Source: Ignavibacteriales bacterium (GTDB lineage: Bacteria > Bacteroidota > Ignavibacteria > T3Sed10-11). Taken from it: a DNA stretch of 6,240 nt. Both the position numbers and the translations under genes were made by a program. Location: contig PWJF01000326.1 of NCBI GenBank assembly GCA_003560935.1, positions 1 to 6,240 on the forward strand, written 5' to 3'. Shown in pieces: positions 1 to 5,539 of this stretch (position 1 is its first letter; each line of letters begins with the position of its first letter). The notes below the pieces were generated by a model that ran no database searches, was not told the DNA's origin, and was given only the letters and a program-made list of their open reading frames with translations.

Positions 1-780
1 CTGCGGGGACTGAGCGATACGGAACGAAAAGGCCTGCGATGGGCGGGAGTAACGATGTTGATATATGTCGCGTTGATCGCGGTACTCGTTGTACCGTCAA
101 ACGGCATATTGCGCGACCCGGTAACCGGTTCGATAGTGCCCTCGCCGTTTCTCCGGGGATTGATTCCGATTCTGTTTTTCTTCTTTGCGCTGCCGGGATA
201 TGTCTATGGGAGAATAGTCGGAACAATGAAGCAACCGGACGATGCGCTGCGGGCGATGGAACACGGTATGCGGGAATTGGCTGGCTATATTGTATTGATG
301 CTTGTCGTAGCGCAGTTTATAGAGCTATTCAGCTGGAGTCGAATGGATACGATCCTTGCAATCCGTGGTGCGGAGTTTCTCCAGGCGACCGGTTTAACGG
401 GACCGCTCCTTTTTACGATGTATATGATCATCGTTGCGTTTGTGAATATATTTATGGGAAGCGGCTCGGCCAAGTGGGCGATCTTTGCTCCGATCTTCGT
501 GCCGATGCTCGCGCAGCTCGATTATAGTCCGGCGTTCGTGCAGTTGATGTACCGCGTCGGCGATTCGATCACAAACTGCGTCAGTCCGCTGTACGTTTAT
601 TTCCCGCTGCTGCTCGGGTGGATCCACAAATACGACAAACGGGCGGGAATAGGAACGGTCGTGTTGCTGTTGATTCCGTATTCGGTTATCTTGTTCATCA
701 TGTGGGTTATACTATTGTTTATATGGTATGGATTTAATCTGCCGATCGGGGTGGGTGAGGGGATATATTTGGGGAGGTGA
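1..780 (+). CDS. AbgT-family transporter, C-terminal part (5' end outside window)
   Basis: This is an integral membrane permease of the AbgT family (E. coli AbgT imports p-aminobenzoyl-glutamate; MtrF and YdaH are linked to antimetabolite export). The frame is open from base 1, and residues before the first Met (LRGLSDTERKGLRWAG) read as family sequence, so 55 is not the true start. About 259 codons remain of a family of roughly 500. Several hydrophobic helices are visible, e.g. around codons 52-66, 94-108, 135-152 and 215-243. The signature GSGSAKW...P...YRVGDS...SP is intact: counting codons from base 1, S156, W159, P177, R185, D188 and P196 match in residue and spacing the functional set I recall from MtrF (S417, W420, P438, R446, D449, P457). 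Substrate and direction of transport cannot be told. The gene ends 22 bases before a large palindrome that may terminate it. Confidence 0.93.
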   Translation: MRGLSDTERKGLRWAGVTMLIYVALIAVLVVPSNGILRDPVTGSIVPSPFLRGLIPILFFFFALPGYVYGRIVGTMKQPDDALRAMEHGMRELAGYIVLMLVVAQFIELFSWSRMDTILAIRGAEFLQATGLTGPLLFTMYMIIVAFVNIFMGSGSAKWAIFAPIFVPMLAQLDYSPAFVQLMYRVGDSITNCVSPLYVYFPLLLGWIHKYDKRAGIGTVVLLLIPYSVILFIMWVILLFIWYGFNLPIGVGEGIYLGR

Positions 781-801
781 TGATTTAATCTCAATTTTTT
801 A

Positions 802-846
802 AATAATTCTTTATTTCAAGAATTATTCTTGAAATAAAGAATTATT
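802..846. repeat. Perfect 45-bp AT-rich palindrome, possible bidirectional terminator
   Basis: The two 22-base arms (802-823 and 825-846) pair without mismatch around base 824. Only three pairs are G-C (809/839, 817/831, 820/828). A T-run precedes it (795-800) and another follows (852-858), so a transcript from either strand would end in a hairpin plus U-rich tail. It lies 22 bases after the transporter stop, which fits a terminator. The weak A-T stem is unlike a classical GC-rich terminator, and the right edge touches the promoter of the toxin-antitoxin operon, so a protein-binding role is the alternative. Inside it, the palindromic 13-mer AAGAATTATTCTT occurs at 818-830 and again, running past the edge, at 837-849. 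Confidence 0.75.
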
Positions 847-847
847 C

Positions 848-876
848 TTGATTTTTTTATTTCTACTTATTATATT
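848..876 (+). promoter_or_regulatory. Sigma70-type promoter of the RHH/PIN toxin-antitoxin operon
   Basis: TTGATT (848-853) and TATATT (871-876) are separated by exactly 17 bases. Transcription would begin near 883, leaving a leader of about 26 bases before the antitoxin ATG at 909. The palindromic 13-mer at 837-849 overlaps the -35 box, which is where an autoregulating ribbon-helix-helix antitoxin could bind. No strong ribosome binding site is seen before 909. The assignment is by eye, and the AT-rich context makes chance matches easier. Confidence 0.55.
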
Positions 877-908
877 ATTTAGAACATAAATAAATCATTT
901 CGATAAAA

Positions 909-1169
909 ATGCATAAGAAAAAGTCTAATAAAATAAAAGTCGGGACAATTTTAGATGCCGATGTATACAAAAGACTCAAACTGCGAGCAGCGAAGGAAAG
1001 TAAATCAATCAGTGATATACTTCATGACGCCATACTCAGATATGAGCAATCTGATGAGATGGACAAGAGGTTGCGTATGAGAGCGCTCGAAAATCTGTTT
1101 TCAGTCCGTTTTAACATACCCACTGAAGATTGGAAAGAGATAATGGATGAGGATTACTACGACCAATGA
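909..1169 (+). CDS. Ribbon-helix-helix (CopG-like) antitoxin
   Basis: This 86-aa protein is the likely antitoxin and autorepressor of a type II toxin-antitoxin pair. Residues about 8-47 fit the ribbon-helix-helix pattern: a short basic N-terminus, a beta strand (KIKVGTIL, 8-15) for the major groove, a first helix (DADVYKRLKLRAAKES, 16-31), then S33-I-S-D starting the second helix to about 47. The remaining 40 residues are charged, with an acidic end (EIMDEDYYDQ), as expected for a flexible tail that wraps the toxin. Its last four bases are shared with the toxin start (ATGA at 1166-1169), which is a strong sign of a co-translated pair. No clear Shine-Dalgarno precedes the ATG, but the predicted transcript start near 883 and the good fold from residue 8 support this start. 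Confidence 0.85.
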   Translation: MHKKKSNKIKVGTILDADVYKRLKLRAAKESKSISDILHDAILRYEQSDEMDKRLRMRALENLFSVRFNIPTEDWKEIMDEDYYDQ

Positions 1170-1672
1170 TGCTCAATCGTATTCCAAAAGGAGAAATAGT
1201 TCTGATCGATGCCAATATTTTCATTTATGCAATACGGGGTGTATCCAAGCAATGTATGAAACTGTTGAATCGATGTGCTGCGGGAGAAATCTTAGGTGTT
1301 ATTACCTCACATTTGCTGGCCGAAGTAATGCACCGTTTAATGATTGCTGAGGCGATAGAAAATGAATGGATAAGCGGTTCGAATCCTGCAAAAAAGCTTG
1401 CAGAAAAACCAGGGCGCATTAAAATACTTTATCGATACAAGCAGGCGATAAATAGCATACTTGCAATTGGGGTACGCTTCGAAACACTTGAAAAATTAGA
1501 TTTTATTGTTGGCATGCGCATACAACAAGAGACTGGATTACTAACAAACGATGCTCTCCTGATTGCAGTGGGGGAACGCTTAAGAATTCATACAATTGCA
1601 AGTGCAGATAATAATTTTTCTAAGGTTCATAAAATTAACCTGTACTCACCGAATGATCTGATCGAAAAATGA
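1166..1672 (+). CDS. PIN-domain ribonuclease toxin (VapC-like)
   Basis: This 168-aa protein is a PIN-domain Mg2+-dependent ribonuclease, the toxin partner of the overlapping RHH antitoxin. The four acidic positions of the PIN active site are visible: D15 in VLIDANIFIYA, E53 in HLLAEVMHR, D129 in LLTNDALLIA and D148 in IASADNNF, so the enzyme looks intact. It is longer than a typical VapC (about 130-140 aa). The extra length is mainly between about residues 60 and 100 (IENEWISGSNPAKKLAEKPG and on), which in some PIN families is a helical clip inserted in the fold. The start overlaps the antitoxin stop; ATGATG leaves residue 1 or 2 as the initiator. The target RNA cannot be predicted. It converges with the hydrolase gene 85 bases downstream. 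Confidence 0.88.
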   Translation: MMLNRIPKGEIVLIDANIFIYAIRGVSKQCMKLLNRCAAGEILGVITSHLLAEVMHRLMIAEAIENEWISGSNPAKKLAEKPGRIKILYRYKQAINSILAIGVRFETLEKLDFIVGMRIQQETGLLTNDALLIAVGERLRIHTIASADNNFSKVHKINLYSPNDLIEK

Positions 1673-1704
1673 GGTGACACTCCTCTTCCGTTCCTTAATC
1701 CCAA

Positions 1705-1734
1705 CGTGTACGACACGATCTGACCATATTTTTT
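1705..1734 (+). terminator. Weak candidate terminator in the convergent gap
   Basis: Between the converging PIN toxin and hydrolase genes, CGTGT (1705-1709) can pair with ACACG (1713-1717) across a 3-base loop, and a run of six T follows at 1729-1734. The stem is only five pairs and the T-run is 11 bases away, so this is a poor terminator. Nothing better is seen in the 85-base gap, on either strand. Confidence 0.2.
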
Positions 1735-1757
1735 AGGATCGGAAGAATTTTCCAATA

Positions 1758-2984
1758 TTACGGCAAAAACACCTCCGCAGTATCGAATATCTTACGAAAA
1801 CTTACATTAACCGGTTCTTTAATACTGTTGTTCACAGGGAACGGATTCTCGTGCGAATACGCATACGGGAAATCGTCGGTTTTGATTCTACGGTGAAAAC
1901 AAGACGGTAAAGACTCCTTCACGGCATCGGGCCGCATGACGGCATCCTTTTGAAGCGCCACAATCATGGATCTGTGTTGGAATTTTTTAAATTTTTCCGC
2001 CCGGTACGATTTCAACTTCCGGTACGAGAGCATGCTTTTAAAAACTTTTCCCCCTTCTTCAAATTTATCTAAAACGGCTGAGATCATCTCATCTTTCAAG
2101 AAGTCGGCCCCATTCGTATCGATGTAAAAATTCTTCAGTGCGAGCGCCGTTTCGCTATCGATGATCGCTTTTGAGACCGGATTCATCAGATCGAGCGTCG
2201 GACCGCCGCAGAATAGAAACATTTTCGATCCGTCGAAGAGACCGCCGGGATTGCTCATCATCAATATCTCCGAAAAGAACGCGCCGATGGAGTATCCGAA
2301 TATATCGGCCGTGGCATGTTTATGAAAATGCGGATGATCTCCCTGACGGACGCTCTTCATAAACCGGACGATATCGTTGAATGTCTGTACTCCTGAGAGC
2401 AGGAAGCGGCTCGGGGAGAACTGAAGCCGGATGCTCAGAGCCGCATTTGCGAATGACGAGAGCTGCAGATCAGGAAACAACCGCATTCGTTCGCTCGATA
2501 CTTCCTTCATAAGCCGGGGATCGCTCCAGAAACGCGGGTCACGGTTCATATGAAATGCGAGCGGGAAGAGCAGTACGGGTTTACCTGTGTTTTTAACGAG
2601 ATCGAATGCCCAGGGCAGATATTTTTCCCAGCTTCGTTCGTTCAATCCATGAAAAAGGAAAATGAACGAGTTCGATTTCTCGGCCGATTTCTTCTTCATG
2701 AGAATATAGGTGAATGAATTATTTTCTCCGATATTTTCATCCCGTTCATTGAGACTGTGGAAGAGATAATCGTTCGAATATGTATTGAAGCGCAGATAAT
2801 ATTTCAGCAGTGCATTAAAGATCTTTTTGTCGAAACGCAGCGCAGATGTTTCCGCTTCGTTGGGGATTGGTTCGGAAGTAAACGGGATATTGTGGATTAC
2901 AATATCGGATTCCGGTACACCGATCTCGCAATCATTTAGGTTATAAGTACTTTTGAGCAGATTGTATGTCTGAAAATAATCCAA
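1758..2984 (-). CDS. Alpha/beta-hydrolase-like protein, DUF6051-like
   Basis: This 408-aa cytoplasmic protein of unknown substrate resembles, from memory, the uncharacterised DUF6051 family. Fold and chemistry are suggested by the sequence. FIFLFHGLNERS (107-118) looks like the strand and oxyanion loop that follow beta-3. ADIFGYSIGAF (226-236) is a G-x-S-x-G nucleophile elbow with S232. VALQKDAVMRPDAV (342-355) has the usual late-strand acid (D347, or D353). YSHENPFP (376-383) offers H378 as the base. Together these make a plausible Ser-Asp-His triad, so an esterase, lipase or peptidase-like activity is inferred, not shown. No signal peptide or membrane segment is seen. The start given is TTG at 2984, directly after the TAG of the upstream MerR gene and in the same frame. 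The residues that follow (MDYFQTYNLL) look like a natural N-terminus, but the site has only an A-rich purine stretch, not a real Shine-Dalgarno. The next in-frame Met (residue 96) would remove a quarter of the protein. Expression should depend on the MerR gene upstream. Confidence 0.8.
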   Translation of the reverse strand: MDYFQTYNLLKSTYNLNDCEIGVPESDIVIHNIPFTSEPIPNEAETSALRFDKKIFNALLKYYLRFNTYSNDYLFHSLNERDENIGENNSFTYILMKKKSAEKSNSFIFLFHGLNERSWEKYLPWAFDLVKNTGKPVLLFPLAFHMNRDPRFWSDPRLMKEVSSERMRLFPDLQLSSFANAALSIRLQFSPSRFLLSGVQTFNDIVRFMKSVRQGDHPHFHKHATADIFGYSIGAFFSEILMMSNPGGLFDGSKMFLFCGGPTLDLMNPVSKAIIDSETALALKNFYIDTNGADFLKDEMISAVLDKFEEGGKVFKSMLSYRKLKSYRAEKFKKFQHRSMIVALQKDAVMRPDAVKESLPSCFHRRIKTDDFPYAYSHENPFPVNNSIKEPVNVSFRKIFDTAEVFLP

Positions 2985-3677
2985 CTATTTTTTCTTTTGC
3001 TTTTTGTTGATGAGGGAGTTTATTTCTTTTTTCTTTTTCTTCAGTAAATCTTCCCAGCGGTCGATCCCATCTTTCAGGGCGGTCATTTTCACGGTAAGCT
3101 GCTCTATCTGCTGCTGCATATCTTTCAGCTTTTTACGACTTTCGGCGGGAGGGTAGGTGTCCGGTTTATTGCCGATCGTCACGAAATCGCGGAACATATC
3201 CGATACCGTTTTGATTTTGTCCAGTGTATAACCGAACATCTGTAAGTCGAGAATAAGTTTGCCGAAAAAGATATAGATCTCCTGATACAACCTGAATCCA
3301 CCCTCGCTCCGTGCATCGGGGAATATGATGCCCTTGTCCTCCCAGTGCTTTATCGTCCGGGCGTTCACGCCGATCTTTTCGGCAAGCTCTCCGACGGTGA
3401 GATAGATTTTACTATCGTCCTTTTTCTTTTGTTTTTTAGGTACGGGCAATCCGACTTTCTTAACGATTTTTCGTATCTCCTCGAGTTCATAACCCATGGA
3501 TTTGAGCTGCTTGATCTTTTGCAAAACCTCAAGTGTATGGTGGGGGTATAATTCGGTTCCAGCATCGTTATTCATGATCGGCGAAACGAGATCGTATTTG
3601 CGAAATTCGGTGAACTGTTCTTCAGTCAAATCGCACCGTTTCATGAGATCGATTTCGGTATAAATGGGGTCAGTCAT
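2985..3677 (-). CDS. Transcription regulator with two tandem MerR-type domains
   Basis: This 230-aa protein is a DNA-binding regulator, probably of its own promoter and of the hydrolase gene behind it. The second MerR domain (about 91-165) is canonical: YLTVGELAEKIGVNARTIKHWEDKGII is the helix-turn-helix, GGFRLY (126-131) the wing, and GYTLDKIKTV the second helical pair. The first domain (about 5-75) has the same plan in degenerate form: EIDLMKRCDLTEEQFTEFRKYDLVSP, then ELYPHHTLEVLQKIKQLKSMGYELEEIRKIV. A lysine-rich linker (81-90) joins them. Residues about 180-222 are a likely coiled coil for dimerisation, and the C-terminus is very basic (KKKKK at 213-217, KKQKKK at 225-230). No ligand-binding domain or metal-binding cysteine cluster is present; the single Cys is C15. 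The ATG at 3677 has AGGAA six bases upstream and lies about 23 bases from the predicted transcript start. Confidence 0.88.
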   Translation of the reverse strand: MTDPIYTEIDLMKRCDLTEEQFTEFRKYDLVSPIMNNDAGTELYPHHTLEVLQKIKQLKSMGYELEEIRKIVKKVGLPVPKKQKKKDDSKIYLTVGELAEKIGVNARTIKHWEDKGIIFPDARSEGGFRLYQEIYIFFGKLILDLQMFGYTLDKIKTVSDMFRDFVTIGNKPDTYPPAESRKKLKDMQQQIEQLTVKMTALKDGIDRWEDLLKKKKKEINSLINKKQKKK

Positions 3678-3685
3678 TACTATTC

Positions 3686-3725
3686 CTATACGTATATATT
3701 ACTTAGAATATACGTATACGTATAG
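3686..3725. promoter_or_regulatory. Triple TATACGTATA palindrome, candidate MerR operator
   Basis: The self-complementary 10-mer TATACGTATA occurs at 3687-3696, 3709-3718 and 3715-3724; the last two overlap by four bases. The outer copies extend to an 11-base inverted repeat, CTATACGTATA (3686-3696) against TATACGTATAG (3715-3725). One copy sits inside the 17-bp spacer of the regulator's promoter, one overlaps its -10 box, and one lies in the leader and touches the ribosome binding site. This position between -35 and -10 is where MerR-family proteins bind. That the adjacent tandem-MerR protein is the ligand is inference. Confidence 0.7.
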
Positions 3726-3735
3726 TTATAGTCAA
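3707..3735 (-). promoter_or_regulatory. Sigma70-type promoter of the merR-hydrolase operon
   Basis: Read on the minus strand, TTGACT (3735-3730) and TATATT (3712-3707) are 17 bases apart, a near-consensus promoter. Transcription would begin near 3700 and give a leader of about 23 bases with AGGAA at 3687-3683 before the ATG at 3677. The spacer has consensus length, unlike the 19-20 bp spacers of MerR-activated promoters such as that of merT. If the regulator acts here it would more likely repress than realign the promoter. Operator palindromes cover the spacer and the -10 box. Confidence 0.75.
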
Positions 3736-3799
3736 GGGGGTGAAATAATAATTTATTCTTTCGTGTTTTCGAGTTTTTGTGGCTTCGCCGCGTTATGAT

Positions 3800-3955
3800 T
3801 TAGGATTTAATATTCTCCTTCACATACTTAAACATTATCCGCACATATTCTTTATACGCCGGTATGCTCTCTTTTGCCGATGTATAAAACTTCTCGTAGT
3901 CTTCATCGAAATCGTATTCATGCACAAGTACATTTCTGAGTTTAAGGGAGTTCAT
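3800..3955 (-). pseudogene. Remnant of a HepT-like HEPN toxin (DUF86 type)
   Basis: The minus strand reads a 51-aa product from ATG 3955, starting MNSLKLRNVLVHEYDFDEDY and ending KYVKENIKS. RNVLVHEY contains the R-x4-H-x-Y signature of HEPN ribonucleases (R7, H12, Y14), followed by the helix-forming tail common in HepT proteins. A complete HepT is about 110-140 aa, so roughly the N-terminal half, with the first long helices, is missing. In the same frame a TGA lies only nine codons upstream (3980-3982), and the 3' end of the dehydratase gene is at 4064. I found no continuation in other frames and no MntA nucleotidyltransferase partner. A short functional protein is the alternative, but no Shine-Dalgarno precedes the ATG. 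Confidence 0.65.
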
Positions 3956-4063
3956 AACAGGAATATAATGATAAAAAAATCACGATGAAAATAGTCTCGC
4001 GAAATCCCGCCGTTGTAATTGCTGTACATACCGACAGTAGCACGGCAGTGAAGATATCAATAA
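3956..4063. other. Intergenic gap without recognisable gene or signal
   Basis: This gap separates the dehydratase stop from the HepT remnant. It is where the missing 5' half of the HepT gene would be expected, but none of the minus-strand frames reads as HEPN sequence, and no hairpin with a T-run is apparent. It forms part of the 386-base stretch 3678-4063, whose other contents are the merR promoter, its operator and the remnant. Confidence 0.5.
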
Positions 4064-5020
4064 TCAGATTTGCAGTGCTCTTCGTAATTGGTCTATTGAA
4101 ACATTACCTCCCGAACAGATAAGGGCGATCCTTTTCCCTTGAAGTTTATCTCTAATTTTATATGCTGCCGAGAGCGGAGCGGCGCCGGCTGCTTCGGCGA
4201 GCGTATGGGCATGTTCGATCATCCATACCATTGCCTGCATGATGTCTTCGTCGCTTACAAGCATAAAGCCGGCAAGATGCTCGCGGAGAATTTTCTGTGG
4301 AAGTGAGAAGCCGGAACCCGTTGCGAGACCTTCGGCAATCGTGTTATTCGGAGCTTCGACGGGTTTGCCTTCTTTCCAGCTTTTATATGCAGCCGGCGAC
4401 GCCTCCGACTGTACGCCGATTATTCCGGTTTTCGCATTCAGTCCCCGTACTGCGATACACGCACCTGCCGAACCGCTTCCACCGCCAACCGGGATAAAAA
4501 TGATATCGATGTCGGGAACTTCTTCCAATATTTCAAGCGTATACGTTCCCACACCGGCGATCAGGTGCGGTTCATCTCCTGCATGAACATAGCGGAATCC
4601 TTCCGTTTCTATCATTTTTTCGCAGTGGAGCAGCGCTTCATCAAAATTCTTTCCGTGAAAAATTACCTCGGCGCCCATTCCCTGTATTGCGGCAACTTTC
4701 CCGGGATTGGCTCCCTCCGGTACGACAATTCTCGCTTTGACTCCGAACAAACGCGATGCATATGCAATCGATTGTCCATGGTTCCCTGTCGAAACCGCAA
4801 TGACACCGCGGGATTTTTCTTCATCCGATAGTTGAGACATCAGGTTAATACCGCCCCGTACTTTGAATGCCCCGACGGGCTGGTAATTCTCATGCTTGAT
4901 GTACACTTCCGTACCGAGTAATTTATTCACAGCCGGGTAAGAATGGAGAGGAGTTTCGCGAAGAAACGGACGTATCCGTTCCCGTGCGTCGAGTATGTCT
5001 TCAAATGTTGGAATATTCAT
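4064..5020 (-). CDS. PLP-dependent threonine/serine dehydratase, no ACT domain
   Basis: This 318-aa cytoplasmic enzyme belongs to the fold-type II PLP family and probably deaminates L-threonine (to 2-oxobutanoate) or L-serine (to pyruvate). The PLP lysine is K53 in PVGAFKVRGG; the substrate loop is STGNHGQ (77-83), the phosphate-binding glycine loop GGGSGSAG (179-186), and the C-terminal SGGN (303-306) should contact the pyridine nitrogen. The length fits the catabolic TdcB-like form; the ACT-like regulatory domain of biosynthetic IlvA (about 500 aa) is absent. The active-site sequence VGAFK, in place of the common TGSFK, is also seen in related dehydratases such as the hydroxyectoine-utilisation type, so substrate is not certain. 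The start at 5020 gives the expected N-terminus (PTFEDILDARERI), though no strong ribosome binding site or promoter is seen in the 108 bases before it. It may be read through from the toxin-antitoxin operon on the same strand. Confidence 0.92.
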   Translation of the reverse strand: MNIPTFEDILDARERIRPFLRETPLHSYPAVNKLLGTEVYIKHENYQPVGAFKVRGGINLMSQLSDEEKSRGVIAVSTGNHGQSIAYASRLFGVKARIVVPEGANPGKVAAIQGMGAEVIFHGKNFDEALLHCEKMIETEGFRYVHAGDEPHLIAGVGTYTLEILEEVPDIDIIFIPVGGGSGSAGACIAVRGLNAKTGIIGVQSEASPAAYKSWKEGKPVEAPNNTIAEGLATGSGFSLPQKILREHLAGFMLVSDEDIMQAMVWMIEHAHTLAEAAGAAPLSAAYKIRDKLQGKRIALICSGGNVSIDQLRRALQI

Positions 5021-5104
5021 GGTAAGTACTTTATTAATAGAGAGTGTCGGTAACGGAAGATCTTGTGATCATTTTATGGCATAGATAGACTTGATGGATA
5101 TGCA

Positions 5105-5119
5105 GGGGATTAGTTCCCC
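5105..5119. other. Small GC hairpin between toxin and dehydratase genes
   Basis: GGGGA (5105-5109) and TCCCC (5115-5119) form a five-pair stem with a five-base loop, ten bases beyond the stop of the PIN toxin on the minus strand. No T-run follows in either direction, so it is not a standard terminator. It may slow or protect the 3' end of the toxin transcript, or be chance. Confidence 0.25.
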
Positions 5120-5128
5120 ACCATGTTA

Positions 5129-5539
5129 TCAAACCCACAATATCTTCATCTCTTTTTCAACTTGTTTAAACTCATTGTCGCCGGTTACAAGGTGTGCATT
5201 CTTCTGCATAGATAGAGCGGCTGCAAAAGCATCGGCGTATGACATTTTGTGTTTTGATTTGAACGCTGCTGCCTGTCGTGTAGCTTTCCAATCAGGATTA
5301 TCAAGTTGTATGCCAAGTGAACGAAGTTCTGCTATTGTCGATTCTGCTTCCGAAGGTGATGTCTGCCGTGCAACGATATACCACACTTCTCCGGCATTGA
5401 CAACGCTCATCCACATAGGAATTTCGCGTTCGTTGGCATCGATAATAATTTCTTCTATCTTTTGTCCGGCCGGCTCATCTTCGAAATAAGCGATGATTGC
5501 CCAGCTATCAAAAACAAACATCCGCGGTTTTGCTGCCAT
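5129..5539 (-). CDS. vapC: PIN-domain toxin (VapC family), partner of AbrB-type antitoxin
   Basis: This 136-aa PIN-domain ribonuclease has the usual VapC length. The acidic active-site residues are all present: D11 in MFVFDSWAIIAYF, E51 in VNAGEVWYIVAR, D103 in SYADAFAAAL and D121 in LVTGDNEF. The strand-helix order matches the single-domain toxin fold, and the final strand is MKILWV. Its ATG shares one base with the antitoxin stop (TAATG at 5541-5537), so the two are translationally coupled; M7 is a less likely start. The D11-S-W-A form and the E51 segment resemble PIN toxins that travel with AbrB-fold antitoxins. The RNA target cannot be read from the sequence. Confidence 0.92.
   Translation of the reverse strand: MAAKPRMFVFDSWAIIAYFEDEPAGQKIEEIIIDANEREIPMWMSVVNAGEVWYIVARQTSPSEAESTIAELRSLGIQLDNPDWKATRQAAAFKSKHKMSYADAFAAALSMQKNAHLVTGDNEFKQVEKEMKILWV

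Noticed and set aside
39..527. Open frame of 162 codons on the plus strand
   Set aside because: It overlaps the transporter in another frame; the product is Cys/Arg-rich without a recognisable fold, while the transporter frame has clear family motifs.
802..850. CRISPR or IS terminal repeat
   Set aside because: There is a single palindrome with a partial repeat, without regular spacers, transposase or target-site duplication.
1673..1757. Strong bidirectional terminator between convergent genes
   Set aside because: Only weak five-pair stems are found, and none has an adjacent T-run.
2985..2987. UAG as pyrrolysine between regulator and hydrolase
   Set aside because: Nothing suggests a pyrrolysine-using organism, the residue would fall between two domains rather than in an active site, and no downstream structural element is visible.
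3779..3988. Plus-strand open frame of 69 codons
   Set aside because: It is the opposite strand of the HepT remnant, which carries the real motif.
3959..4090. Hydrophobic minus-strand frame (reading IDIFTAVLLSVCTAITTAGF) running from the dehydratase end into the gap
   Set aside because: It has no start or ribosome site, overlaps the dehydratase in another frame, and resembles no family I know; probably chance.
4239..4831. Plus-strand open frames opposite the dehydratase gene
   Set aside because: They are antisense shadows of a fully conserved PLP enzyme, and their products are low-complexity Ser/Pro-rich.
5091..5489. Plus-strand open frame of 132 codons opposite the PIN toxin
   Set aside because: It is antisense to an intact PIN gene with all active-site residues and has no recognisable domain.
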